From NCBI RefSeq assembly GCF_029784135.1, contig NC_073745.1, positions 238,503,164-238,567,163 on the forward strand: a stretch of 64,000 nucleotides of DNA, given 5' to 3'. The notes below the pieces were generated by a model. The model was not told the origin of the DNA. It did not search any database and saw only the letters and a list, made by a program, of their open reading frames with translations. The position numbers and the translations under genes are program-made. This document shows positions 12,061 through 23,103 of this stretch, piece by piece (the stretch's first letter is position 1; each line of letters begins with the position of its first letter). The DNA comes from Toxorhynchites rutilus septentrionalis (taxonomy: Eukaryota; Arthropoda; Insecta; Diptera; Culicidae).

Positions 12061-13414
12061 AAATGTCTATTATTGACAAATGAAGAATAATTTATAATAC
12101 CCATCGACTCACATTGTGAACTAACGCCCGAATGTAGGCAAAAAAGATTCCTTGTTGAGTTGTGGGGAAAACGAGTGAATAGTAAAATCGAAATAACATA
12201 CCTATTTTAATCGTCAAATTGTTTCCTTTTTTACTGTATTCAATGTTTATGTTTTCAGCAAAAAAAATCTGGATAAATTTTCCGTTGAATGTTACCGCCG
12301 TTGTCAATTGTTCGAATGACACGGCCTATTTATTTAGATAGATTATCAGTTTCTGCATTCAGTGGTGTAAGTAACTCAATTTAAAAAAAAGGCGCTTCCG
12401 TTTTGGCAGAACCCCGAGCATCTGAGTGACGGGGCCTATCAGAAAACACACAAAACACACCCAGATGTGGATGACGGGACAATTAACGTGTTAATGTGGG
12501 ATAACGCTGCATACAAACGTACAAACAGGTCAAGCTAAATAAAACCGTTTAGTGGAAACAAGGATTTGCTAAGTGTACTAAATGTGCCAACTGTGCCGAA
12601 TGTGTCGTTCATGCCATTTGTGCAAACCGTGCCAAGTGTACCATGGTACAGCTTTGTACCGTACCAAATGGTACAAAATTTGGCGTGCCGTGGCTATGGC
12701 ACACACATAGGGGTAGTGGGGGCAAATTGGTCATGGGAGGCAAAGTAGTCACCTGCTTGTTTGGTAATATAACTATTGACTATCGATGCCGTATTGACAG
12801 TCACCTTATGTCTGAAGAATTTAATGACTTTTGAGTCACCCTATACTCATGTAGGGCCATCGCACATGAAAATATAAATAAAAACAGAAATTTCTCTCTC
12901 GATAGCCATTAGGCCGTAGTTCTGTGCGCATGGTATCTAAAGGCGCGTCCACATTATGCCGAATGATGCCGATCGGCCTGTACCAGGCGGCATATTCGGT
13001 TCGTCATGTAAAGACGCGTCCACATTACACCGAGCGGCCTTGGCCGCCCGGTAAAGCCGACTAAATGTGGACGTACCGCCCGGGTTTGCCGATGTTCCGA
13101 AAACCGATTCGAAACAAAACGAACCCAACCCGAAACATGTGGGTCCGGTTCGAGAAAGTCGAACCAAAACAAAACGAAGTAAATTAGCGTTGACGACATG
13201 GTGCTTCGTGTGTCCGTGACGGCTTCGTATATCTGATGGGGCTTCGGCTTCGTGCACCCGATGTGGCGTCCACATTACATAACGAACCGAATATGCCGCC
13301 TAATACAGGCCGATCGGTATCATTCGGCATAATGTGGACGCGCCTCAATGTGGACGCCACATCGGGTGCACGAAGCCAAAGCCCCATCAGATGTACGAAG
13401 CCGTCACGAACACA

Positions 13415-13425
13415 CGAAGCACAAT
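13415..13425. repeat. Target-site duplication of LINE copy 1, left
   Basis: CGAAGCACAAT here is repeated exactly at 14792-14802, on either side of the LINE insertion. Confidence 0.85.
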
Positions 13426-14791
13426 TATTATTATTATTAAATCGTTTATTTTTACAGGCTCAGTTACATAAGTTTAAAGGAGCCAAACTCCTATCTGTAT
13501 AGTTACAAGTATATATAAACATTTTTTATTAATTCTAATGTTAATGAAGTAGAGAATCGATTACTCGCGGCTTGCTCGAGTTTAAAAGGGTGACATTTTG
13601 TTTCAGGAAAAGGATGGGATATAAGGATATGTTGACAATGTTCACACTCACATTCATCATACTCAATTCTTAAGCCTATCTTATATCTAACATGTATTTA
13701 CATTTCACCTTATTCTATTGTTAATAAGAAGGGATTTTATTTCTCGCGAAGGAAAAGGAAAAGGAGAATATAAGGATATAAGGACAATCAGACACGAAGA
13801 TCGATAACTTTTAGCAAGACATATATTTGGGACATGTAATCAAGGTCTAAACCAGCCAACACATCTCTCACCGGCACATTGGGCTGCCTTCCTCTAGCCC
13901 GAAGAGAGTTTTCTAAATTCGATCTGGCAACAAGATACTCCTCACACGACCAAACAACGTGTTCGATGTCGTGGTAACCTTGGCCGCAAGCACAGATATT
14001 GCCATCGGCAAGATTAAAACGAAAGAGCAGCGCGTCTAACGAACAGTGATTGGACATGAGTCGAGAGAAGGTGCGAATAAAGTCCCGACTTAAGTCCAGA
14101 CTTTTGAACCATAGTTTGAGGCTAACCTTAGGGATAATCGAGTGAAACCACCGGCCCAATTCATCTTCGTTCCATTTACGTTGCCAGTTAGCGATGGTAT
14201 TTTTACGGACTAAAGAATAAAATTCATTGAAAGCGATTTGACGCTGATAAATATCGCCTTCAATTGCACCTACCTTTGCCAATGAGTCAGCCCTCTCATT
14301 ACCCGGAATTGAGCAATGTGAAGGGACCCAGACAAAGGTACTGACATAACAGCGTCTGGTTAAAGCACTCAAATTTTCTCGTATTCTCTCAAGGAAGTAC
14401 GGCGAGTGATTTTCCGGCCTCACTGAACGGATAGCTTCGACAGAGCTAAGACTATCCGTTACAATGTAATAGTGTTCAACAGGTCGTGAGGCGACGCTGT
14501 TCAGCGCCCAATGTATTGCTGCCAATTCAGCAATATACACAGAGCAAGGATTCTGAAGACTGTGGGAGGTGCTAAAAATTTCGTTGAACACTCCAAATCC
14601 TGTGGACTCATTCATAGAGGACCCATCTGTAAAGTACATATTATCACAATTGACACGCCCATACTTTGCATTGAAGATCGTAGGAACGATCCCCGATCGA
14701 TGATAATCTGGAATTCCATGGATTTTCTCCTTCATGAACAGATCAAAATGTACAGAGGAATTGATGTAGTCAGGAAAACAAACACGGTACG
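13426..14791 (-). mobile_element. RNase H-bearing LINE, copy 1, 5'-truncated
   Basis: A minus-strand non-LTR retrotransposon with an (AAT)n-type 3' tail at 13426-13438, a ~350-bp 3' UTR (13440-13787), and only the RNase H-to-C-terminus part of ORF2. An exact 11-bp duplication (CGAAGCACAAT) flanks it, as expected for target-primed reverse transcription with 5' truncation. The 3' UTR contains the GATTACTCGCGGCTTGCTCG segment, also seen at 22.1 kb and 41.2 kb. The second copy is at 39290-41349. Confidence 0.9.
13788..14791 (-). pseudogene. LINE ORF2 fragment: RNase H and C-terminal domain
   Basis: The frame is open from the truncation point to the stop at 13788. The RNase H domain has its four acidic positions: YFTDGSSMNES (D), SVYIAELAAIHWAL (E), YYIVTDSLSSVEAI (D) and GNERADSLAK (D), with the WVPSHCSIPG motif. 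After it comes a C-terminal cysteine/histidine block (ICACGQGYHDIEHVVWSCEE) and the end QIYVLLKVIDLRV. These are features of I/LOA-type LINEs. No reverse transcriptase or endonuclease remains, so it cannot act alone. The open frame extends upstream to a Met at 14933, but that part (about 47 codons) is foldback arm, not LINE. Confidence 0.85.
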
Positions 14792-14802
14792 CGAAGCACA
14801 AT
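14792..14802. repeat. Target-site duplication of LINE copy 1, right
   Basis: Exact copy of 13415-13425. It marks the 5'-truncated end of the minus-strand LINE. Confidence 0.85.
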
Positions 14803-15713
14803 GTCGTCAACGATAATTTACTTCGTTTTGTTTTGGTTCGACTTTCTCGAACCGGACCCACTTGTTTCGGGTTGGGTTCGGTTTGTTTCGAGTCGGTTTT
14901 CGGCACGTCGGCAAGCCCGGGCGGTACGTCCACATTTAGTCGGCTTTACCGGGCGGCCAAGGTCGCTCGACGTAATGTGGACGCGTGTTAAGGAATCTCT
15001 CGTGAAATTTTAGTTTATTTAATCTGATTATTTGGACAAATCATCAGTTTGGACGTTTGTTTACATATTCTAGGAGAGGTGAACAGACATTTTGTTGAAT
15101 CTCAGCGATTAATTAGCATTGACATTATTTTGATGTTTTGGGGCAAAGTGGTCATAGGTGAATAACAACTCACAATGATCTGTTTACTAAAGTCGATATA
15201 CCGCATCACATTCTGCTCTTGAAGAGGATCATTTTGTGGCTTTGACCCTGAATAAATATGCCACTCCAACTAAACCAAGCCTCATTATGCGAAACGTTAT
15301 GTGTTTCATATTACGTTTTTGTGTGCATGAGAAAATTTGAATTGAGACTCTAGGTGAATAGGCCAAGCTTATTTCATATATGTACCTACTATATTAACTT
15401 TGATTTGAACAAATTTGGACGAAAAAAACGCATAAATATATCCCATTTAGTTTTATATGTATGGGTGACCACTTTGCCCCCACTAGGTGGCCACTTCACC
15501 TCCAAGCAAAAATAATGTTCGATTTTTCACCTGTTTTTTTTCTAATGATGAAAAGTGTACTATTTTCAATTTTTCTAGTAGAAGCCGTTTGCTATCTTGA
15601 ACAACAATGAGTTGAACTATAATATTCTTCGAGAAAACGGGAATTGAGGCCGTATGTGGACACTAGAAATGGGCATATTCCTTAGAGTGACCACTATGCC
15701 CCCACTTCCCCTA

Positions 15714-16596
15714 AGGGAAAGTCGGGAAAAAGACGGACACCCCCTTGTATAATTAATTTTTTTCGATAAATTTATGATATTTTTGATCTAAATATATTTG
15801 AATGTATCAACACCTTTGACACTTACTGTGTACACCTAGCTGGCTTTCCGTTAAAATTGTAAATAAAAACAAAAAAGGAATCTAGAAAGTGCAGCTCGAT
15901 GTAAATTTATCGTCTGCAGAAAATAAGGTTCTCATTGTTATCGAATAATTTCTGGGGTATTTTGCGTTACGTGAATATTTTGCCATCACTTCTCTTCAGC
16001 TTATTGAATCAACGGTGAAATTTTCCCATTTACGTAAAATAAAATACTAATCAAGTCGGGTAAGACGGACACTCCACCGACAAAAGACAAACATTTAGTT
16101 TTGAAAACAATTTGAATATTTCCTCCTTCTTCTATTAACAGATGCCCACTAACTACGTTTGCAAGAGCAACCACATATCATTGACGAATCAGCAGAGCGG
16201 TTTTTAAAACGTAATTCGAATCTGGCATTTCGAATGCCGTAAGCTATTTTAGACATGAAAAAAATGAGAAAAATAACAAGCTAGGTGATTTTAGTCTAGC
16301 CTTTTTGTTAGATTATTTTCAAAGGCATATTTGAAGACCTCCAAAACTTATCGAGTACATAAACTTGAATTTCTAGTAAGTGTCCATCTTTCCCGCCAAG
16401 TGTCCGTTTTTTGAACTCAATCTTATTTGCCGGACACATTCATTTTTCAAAATTTCTGGCTCAAAGACAAATTTTATTATGAAAATAGACCTAGACTATT
16501 TATACCTAGTGAGATAGCATTATATATTTCTTGTGAAATTCACGAAAAAAAAAATCAAATTTTACTTAGGGTGTCCGTCTTTACCACTTTTTCCCT
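15714..16596. mobile_element. MITE with GACGGACACCC TIRs
   Basis: The left end (AGGGAAAGTCGGGAAAAAGA then CGGACACCC) is the inverse of the right end (GGGTGTCCGTCTTTACCACT then TTTTCCCT), with about 27 of 32 bases alike. Internal related pieces (GACGGACACTCC near 16061, GTGTCCATCTTTCCCG near 16380) are degenerate copies of the end. A TA lies on both outer sides. The interior is non-coding. Confidence 0.65.
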
Positions 16597-17324
16597 ACTA
16601 GTGCCGACACTTAAACCAATCATCGTTGCCCACCAATCCGCAATAATTCCATCCTATGTTCATAGGATACGATAAGCCTTAGCATTCGAATCCTCCGTTA
16701 AATCAGCTCTGACCAACTTGGTTCCCTTTTCCGATCGATCCCATTTACCGGTTGGCAAATCCGATGGAAGGAGTGGGCGATTAATTGCAATCCGATTTCA
16801 AAAGGCTCGTTTCACAATGAAACCACAGAATCAAAACCACTATAGATTATATTCCAATTTCCATCTGTTGGTTTGCCGCTCCTGTGCTTGCCCACCTGTT
16901 TGCATGGCAGCTTATGTTCGGTAAGCATCATCTCAGCCGAGTTGCTGCTGCTGCTTTGTCTCGGTATCAATTAGTGTAATCACTTATTCAGCCGGAAGCT
17001 CAGAAGGCATTCGGCAAATGTTGGCAACCGAATATGTATGTTGGTACAAGAGCTGCTTGCTGTCTGTTACTGAAAATCCTAACCGGGATATTTTATGCAC
17101 ATAGTTATAGGGTTGAAAACTGAAGCGTTCTTGATTAAGCTGAAAAGACAAGCTGGAATGTTGTATGCATTGATATCAAAGCAAATCCGATAGATGGTTC
17201 AAAGGATCAATGACTACAGTAGAAGGAACCAATGACCACTTTATGGTCAGAAACACTTCACTTTCCTTGGTCGATCCACATCTCCTCCCAGTTTATTTTC
17301 TGTTTCATCTCCGGATGCCTTCTG

Positions 17325-17360
<36 letters not shown>

Positions 17361-18129
17361 ATCTTCGCCATTAAGACGGACCGTAAATTGTGTACACCTG
17401 TAATTGTGTGTCAGTGTTTAGTTTGTCAACTATCTCTTAACGGTTCAACGAATGCTGCAGTTTTTTTCCTGCCACACTAGATAACAGCTTTCCACTAATC
17501 CTTGTCCGATTACCATCTTCCGACACGGGATATAGACCGCGTCAGCCAGAAAGTGGGATGTTACTGTTGCCAATACTTATACGGAAACGGCAACCGGCAG
17601 AAAAAGGGTAAACAAGAAAACTTTTGCAATTTAGAAGCAGTCGACGCCTTGGCACAAGTCCCTTGACATTTCGCCCGAGCTCGTTATGCGGATGGTCGGA
17701 TGCTATTTGCTAAGCTTGTGGGTATCTGCATTGTAGAGCGGGCAACAATATATAACACCGTCTCTTTTTAAGCCGAACCAGTGTGGATGGACCGATTAAA
17801 AAATTATTCCACCACTCAGACCCTGCCCGCTTTGCAAAGCTGATTGATGGCTTTAGTTGATTGAAAAAGTTTTTACATGGTGGAAAATCTCTGCTTGTGG
17901 ATCGACCCTCCGGGCGGGCGCCAGCACCAATTTGTCCAATCCCATTTGTACTGCTTTGTTATGGTAGGATGCAATTAGACTCGGGTTCTCTTGGGTGCTG
18001 TGATAATTTCCGAGGATCACGTCCACGAGCACCTCCCCGTTGGAAATCGCAAATAAATCCAATACCAAGTGAACTTCCGTAATTGGATCCGGAATGAAGT
18101 GTCGCCAAATGGTATTCGAGGGGGGATTC
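16597..18129. other. Probable single-copy non-coding sequence
   Basis: No repeat family seen elsewhere in the window occurs here, and base composition is less AT-biased. Frames such as 17853-18332 (minus) show no family resemblance and run into the tandem array, so I do not call a gene. Confidence 0.4.
17328..17359. repeat. (CTG)n microsatellite
   Basis: About ten CTG units. It produces a Leu run in a short plus-strand frame, which I regard as incidental. Confidence 0.9.
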
Positions 18130-19045
18130 AGATAATTAGAGTTATGTATCATTTGTTGGTCTCCAGCTGGCACTGACCTTATTCGATATTGGAAGGGTTG
18201 TACAAGTGAACGAAATTTGGCATGTGTAGGTTTTAGGGTGCAATAAATGTTTTTATGGTGGTTATATACTCCTCCCCCCTCTCTGCCATACAAATGAAAC
18301 ACTAATTTCTGCGTTATTCGAGAATTAATCAAGCAAACGAAACCGAATTAGGTATATGGAGGTTTTAGGGCGCAATAAATGTTTTCACGGTGGTTAGACA
18401 CTCCTCCGTCTCTCTAAGGGGGAGCTGCCATGCAAACGAAAGATTTCTGCTTGGCTCGAAAACTAATCAAGAAAATACCAAATTTGGCATGCGAAGGTTG
18501 AAAGGGGCAAAAAACGTTTCTATGGCGAATAGACACTCCTCCCGTCCCTCTGAGGGGAGAGGGAGGCTGCCATTAAAATAAAGCATACATTTCCGCATAA
18601 TTTAAGAACTAATCAAGCAAGCGGAACTAAATTTGGCATGTGGAGGTTTTACGGGGAAGAAGCATTTCTAAGGTGGTTCGACATGCCTCCCCACTTCTCT
18701 AAGGGGGTCTCCTATACAAATGAAACACAAATTTCTGCATAACTCGAGAACTAATGAAGCAAACGAAACCAAATTTGGCATGTGGAGGTTTTAGGATGCA
18801 ATAAATATTTCTTTGGTGAATGGACACTCCTCCCCCTCTCTAAGGAGTGAAGAGGGGAGGAGAGACTCTACCCCCTCTTTTAGTGAGGGGGGGGGGGACG
18901 GGTTGGGTCATACAAATGGAACACAAATTTCTGCATAACTCGAAAACTAATCACGCAAATTAAGCCAAATTTGGCATGCGGAGGTTTTAGGGAACAAGAA
19001 ATATTTTTATGGTGGTTTGACACTCCTTTCCCCTCTCATTTTCAA
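18130..19045. repeat. Tandem array of 132-195-bp units (family Z)
   Basis: Six units are marked by AATTTGGCATGTGGAGGTTT (or variants) at about 18219, 18351, 18485, 18635, 18777 and 18972. Each also has TTCTGCATAACTCGAGAACT, a GTGGTTAGACACTCCTCCCC stretch, a CTCTAAGGGGG stretch, and CATACAAATGAAACACAAAT. Three to four more units are at 55.0-55.6 kb and one at 62.8 kb. At those loci the units sit upstream of Helitron-like 3' ends, so the array is probably the internal minisatellite of a non-autonomous Helitron. No end is visible here. Confidence 0.8.
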
Positions 19046-19084
19046 GTTATATTGTGATATCCGATATTTATTAAAAATGAGTGT

Positions 19085-20110
19085 TATCAGTTATCATTCC
19101 ATTTCAACCCGATATAGTAGTACTCAGATTTTCGCAAAAGTGGTAGTTTCGTTCTTTATCGCAAACTATTAGACCCGTTTTTTTTATGGGTGATCCGAAA
19201 TATCGTATTCTTCCCCTTTTTTCCAAAAATGACATTTTTCAAAAATTCATTACTTGTGAACTACTGAACCGATTTAGACGGTCGACATAACAATTTAAAG
19301 CTAATTAGCTTGCCATTCTTGGAAAAATGCTACGCTTGCAAAAATTTCTGGTTTTGGTTTTGTCATAATTTTTTTATAGTTTTTATGGTCTAGGAACCAA
19401 AGGCGCTATATTTTTTTATATTTTTTCTGGAAAGCTGATTTTTCACATTACATATCTCGAAACCAGGAAGGCGTTTTTTTCATTTTTGTGTTATGATTAT
19501 TCGATGTTACCCGATGGTCTAAAAAATCATTTTTTTCCTTTTTCCCAAAAAATGACTTTTTTCAAAAAAAATCCTGGAACGATTCAGATGATCGACACAT
19601 CAAATGAAAGCCTACTAGCTAGCCTTTTTTAAAAAAATAACATACTTGCCAATTATTTGGATTATAGTCACATACATCCAGTCTAGTCGCATAGAAATAT
19701 TGAACGAAAACTGAAAACATGTTAGCTTTGAACTCAAAAACGAAAAATATACCTCTCTGGTATTCGGATATATTATATGAAAAAACCTCAGCTTTTAAGA
19801 AAAAAATAGAAGATATGGCGCCCTTGGTCCCAAAACAATGTCATTCAATGCCAAACCGATATAGTGGTTCTCAGATTTTCATGAAAAGTGGTAGTTTTGT
19901 TCTTTATTGCAAAATCTTACACCCGTATTTCTTTATTTTTTCGTTAGGGTGACCATTTCCAACCGATTTCAATGATCGACATATCAAATAGAAGCCAATG
20001 GCCTTTTGGTGAAAAAAAATTGAAGTTGCAAAAACAATGAATTTTGTTTTCGTAATTTTTTATTGAAGTTGTTTTTTGTTGTTCTTATGGTTTTGTACTA
20101 GAGGGTACTA
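19085..20110. repeat. Family Y repeats, left block
   Basis: Family Y start sequences occur at about 19095 (TCATTCCATTTCAACCCGAT) and 19841 (CATTCAATGCCAAACCGATA), each followed by the CTCAGATTTTC and GTGGTAGTTT segments and the GATCGACA interior block. Two copies overlap head to tail. The block is interrupted at 20109-20110 (TA) by the Tc1-like element and continues after it. Confidence 0.55.
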
Positions 20111-20845
20111 CACTCTGTCCAACTTCTATAAGAACACCCTGATTCTATTTGCAACACAAACAATAAGAATTTCAACAAGATTCATTCATACATTGTAGAC
20201 TGCTCAGAATAAAGTATACTCATCGTCAATTCCGTTCAAAAGAGTTGTTTGTTTATTTATTGTGCTTAAATATAATAGTTTCAGCGGTCCAGTTTCTATA
20301 AGACCACTTCAAAAAAAAAAAAAGTACTTGACGGCGCCAGTGGTTGTGTGGTTAGCGTAACAGCTTCACAATCCGATCCGCCTGGGTTCAATCCCAGCTG
20401 GCGTCGTTGGGATTTTCTGAGGCGAAAAATCTCTGGTTACGTCTTCCTTCGGAAGGGAAGTAAAAGAAGTTGGCCCGGCTCATGAGTTGTTGAGTCTGAT
20501 AGGTAGGAACAGGTGGAGTCGCCTCCCTGATGTCGGTGATTGGCACTAAAGTGGCGGAAATATGCCAACGTAAAACAAGCGAAGATAAAAAAAAAATAAA
20601 ATAAAAAAAAAGTATTCTCAATGAAAAATTCAAAACGATAGGCTGACATGTCAATAATTGGTAACTTTGGCATTTTGACTAATAACCTTGAAAATTCGTA
20701 TTGAAATACTATTTACCAAATACTGCTGAACGGATTTTTCGATATTTTCCCATTTTTCGCTTATCCCGGTCAGAGAGCTTCCATTTACGTGGTTATTTAC
20801 GTGGAGCAAGATCATCACCTGGTCTTATAGAAGTTGGACAGAGTG
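20111..20845. mobile_element. Tc1-like MITE with TA duplication
   Basis: TIRs are CACTCTGTCCAACTTCTATA-AGA at the left and the inverse TCT-TATAGAAGTTGGACAGAGTG ending at 20845. TA lies on both sides (20109-20110 and 20846-20847). Uninterrupted family Y sequence at 3757-3795 and 19390-19430 reads straight across the insertion site. There is no transposase. A tRNA-derived SINE (20330-20610) is nested inside it. Confidence 0.8.
20330..20610 (+). mobile_element. Feilai-like tRNA-derived SINE
   Basis: The head has box A (TGGTTGTGTGGTTAGCGTAA, 20341-20360) and a canonical box B (GGGTTCAATCCC, 20384-20395), the internal pol III promoter of tRNA-related SINEs. A ~170-bp body follows, then an A-rich tail (20585-20610). 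An AAAAAAGTACT/AAAAAAGTATT-type duplication flanks it, and the partial Tc1-like copy at 3914-4135 lacks it. Architecture and length resemble the Aedes SINE Feilai. The family name is from memory of the architecture, not an alignment. Confidence 0.8.
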
Positions 20846-20847
20846 TA

Positions 20848-21965
20848 TATTTTTTATATTTTTCCTTGAGGGCTGAGGATTTTTTACATAACATATCTCG
20901 ATATCAGAGATGCTTTTTTTCGTTTTTGAGATATGATTATTCAAAGTTAACCGGTGGTCCAAAAAATAATTTTTCCCCGTTTATCCAAAAATATTTTTTT
21001 TGCTAAAATTCATAACATTTGAATCACTGAACCGATCCAGATGATCGGCATATTGAATCGTAGCTAATAAGCTAAACTTCTTTGAAAAAAGTATCACACG
21101 CGTCGGAAGACTGGATTCTAGTAGCATAGGTCTAGTCTAGTCACATAGGAATATTGAACGAATACTTAAAATAAGTTAAATTTGAAAAATAATATCTCAA
21201 AACCGAAAAATAGCATCTCTGATATTGAGATATGTTATGTAAAAAATTCTCAACTTGCCAGAAAAAAATATAAAAGAATATAGTGCCCTCTATCTTTAAC
21301 CGAGAAAACTATGAAAAACTGTCTCAATCAATAATTACAAAAACGAGAATAAATTTTTTTGCAAAAGTAAAATTTTAAAAAAATGACTCATATGCCTCAG
21401 TTTGATATGTCGATCATCTGAATAGGTCCAGTAGTTCAGAAGTTATGAATTTTTGTAATGAAAAAAGTTGAAATAACTGTTTTTTCGAACCATCGGTTAA
21501 TTTCGGAAAATCATATCTTAAAAACGAAAAAAATAGCATCTCTAATATCGAGATATGTTATGTAAAAAATCTAGCTTTCAAGAAAAAATATTTAAAAAAT
21601 ATAGCGCCCTCTAGTCCAAGGCCATGATAACAACAAAAAACGACTACAGTCAATAATTACAAAAACAAAATCCCTGTTTTTTTGCTGGTTCATTATTTTT
21701 CAATAAATATGTCGATCATCTAAAACAGTTCAGTAGTTCAAAAGTTATGAATTTAAAAAGAAGTCATTTTTGGAAAAAAAAAAAAAGTGGAAATAATTGA
21801 TTCTTCCAACCACCCTAAAATGGAAATGGTCATCCTGACGAAAAAATAAAAAAAAAATACGAGTCTAATGTTTTGTAATAAAAACAAAATTACCACTTTT
21901 GACGAAAATCTGAGAACCACTATATCGGCTTTAATCGGAACCACTATAGCGAACTTTTTTTTTTT
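20848..21965. repeat. Family Y repeats, right block (inverted end)
   Basis: Continues the interrupted family Y copy. Further blocks are then inverted (GATATGTTATGTAAAAAATT, GATCATCTGAATAGGTCCAG), ending with ACCACTTTTGACGAAAATCT and GAGAACCACTATATCGG near 21930. The whole 19.1-22.0-kb region is therefore a pair of inverted family Y halves with repeats inside. Confidence 0.5.
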
Positions 21966-22044
21966 CCAAATTATATATTTTTATCAAGGCTCATATGGCG
22001 TTAGCCTCACAGGGCCGGGAGTCCAATACTTTGACAATTTTTCT

Positions 22045-22130
22045 TATTATATATGTTAGTAATATGTAACCGATTACTCGCGGTTGGCTCGAGGTTAGTA
22101 TTACAAGTATTTTCGTAATTGGGATGTTGC
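22045..22130 (-). repeat. LINE 3'-UTR-like fragment
   Basis: ACCGATTACTCGCGGTTGGC with a CTCGAG after it matches the 3' UTR of the RNase H LINEs at 13558-13585 and 41200-41225. It lies in minus orientation and has no coding sequence. Confidence 0.5.
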
Positions 22131-22910
22131 TGTCTCCAATGCTCTGTACGTGTGCCCGACACGGGATACCTCCTATTGGGATGCAGCTGACCATTAATCA
22201 GCAACGCCCCCTTAGTCTGTACCTCATATCTAGCGTGGTGCGTCTCCTCGACTCGAGGAATCCAGGATAGAATGGTCACTAGCCGGCGCAATCATCAGTT
22301 CGTGTAGAGTTGTCATGAGCAGTACAACCTTTGGCTCTTGTTGAATGATCAGTGGACTGCACAACCTTTGGCCCGTGTATCTGTAAAGAGTGTGTGTATG
22401 TATATAGCGAACTTGATTAAAAATGTTGATTCCCACGAAAAACTACCCTATGCAAAATATCAGCTCAATCGGACTTCATTTACTAATGTCGCACAGCGGT
22501 CAAAGTTTGAGTTTTTTGAAAACCGAAAAATCACCCAAGGGGGAGTAAAGGAAATCGGGGTTTTTGAAAAAAAAAATTCACGGGTTTTCGAAAAAAGATC
22601 ACGTGTTTCGTAAAGTCATAACATGCTTCAATTGCGTTCTCAATGACTTTTCGCTTAAATATTCGTCCCATGTCTTGAAATATGTGTTTAATTATCGCCA
22701 TGAGTTATTTTTTCATCTTACATTACTTTTTTCTTTTCAAAAATATCAAAATATTCACAAACGCGGATCGGTTTCGGCCGAGTATTGTTTTTTCAAATAA
22801 TGGTCTGTGTCTATTGAAGGTGATAGGTTGATTTAATTGAAATTATGCATTTCGATGATCAGAACATCAGCATTCAGAATTAACCTTGAAATTTTCCGCA
22901 ATCTAACAGC
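22131..22910. other. Repeat-like non-coding sequence, unassigned
   Basis: Contains a duplicated GTACAACCTTTGG/GCACAACCTTTGG segment at about 22321 and 22359, and AT-rich sequence with no gene. I cannot assign it to a family within the window. Confidence 0.35.
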
Positions 22911-22929
22911 ATATTTGACTTATGTTACA

Positions 22930-23103
22930 TACAGGTCAAAAACTTTTTTTGACGTGGGACTACGTCTAACTGGAATATATGGGGGGTAAAATGAAAACCT
23001 AAACACAGAACATGCAGGAAAAAATGAAAAAAAATTCGAATGCTTTTAACTCGAAAATTTCTAACAGGATCGGAAGGATGTTTGCACCAATTGATAGGGA
23101 ATA
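22930..23103 (+). repeat. H2A-unit leader repeat with GACGTGGGACTACGTC palindrome
   Basis: It carries the near-palindrome at 22951-22966, then TAACTGGAATATATGGGGGG, and ends in CAATTGATAGGGAATA at the ITmDD37E insertion. The same module, uninterrupted, runs on the minus strand from 41600 to 41360 upstream of a histone H2A pseudogene. Its continuation after the transposon is at 24372-24490 (TTTCCACGCTTCTATCGC, then GATTGGTCC). CRE-like TGACGT half-sites flank the palindrome; any regulatory role is inference. Confidence 0.65.

Larger units (their letters stand above)
12941..14986. mobile_element. Foldback elements with interleaved arms
   Basis: Arm F1-left (12941-13011, AGGCGCGTCCACATTATGCC...) pairs with F1-right (13275-13345). 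A longer arm (13012-13274, ACGCGTCCACATTACACCGA...) pairs with 13346-13425 plus 14803-14986. The second pair is continuous once the LINE at 13426-14791 is removed. The order is therefore F1L, armL, F1R, armR, which is interleaved rather than nested. All boundaries carry the same GCGTCCACATT/AATGTGGACGC terminal motif. The sequence is GC-rich relative to its surroundings, with no proper coding content; a minus-strand frame through the right arm stays open by chance. Confidence 0.7.
12708..15713. mobile_element. TIR element enclosing a foldback and a LINE
   Basis: TAGGGGTAGTGGGGGCAAAT at 12708 is an imperfect inverse of the sequence ending GCCCCCACTTCCCCTA at 15713 (about 22 of 25 bases match after the reverse complement TGACCACTATG...). 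A secondary internal copy, GACCACTTTGCCCCCAC, lies at about 15463. Much of the 3 kb is later insertions (foldback 12941-14986 and a LINE). The residual element is non-coding and looks like a MITE-type family. It abuts the next element directly. Confidence 0.5.

Noticed and set aside
17232..17480. Small hydrophobic protein with a poly-Leu segment
   Set aside because: The Leu run is the (CTG)n microsatellite. The rest has no conserved feature and no gene context.
17853..18332. 159-codon minus-strand frame
   Set aside because: Its first third is translated family Z repeat, and the rest matches nothing I know.
18130..19045. CRISPR-like array of regularly spaced repeats
   Set aside because: The units are whole tandem copies of 132-195 bp with no repeat/spacer alternation, and the DNA is clearly animal nuclear.
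20330..20420. True tRNA gene
   Set aside because: Box A and box B are present, but there is no closed acceptor stem, and a long body plus an A-rich tail follows. It is a SINE head. The same applies at 4136, 28440, 32598, 42200, 60389 and 61640.
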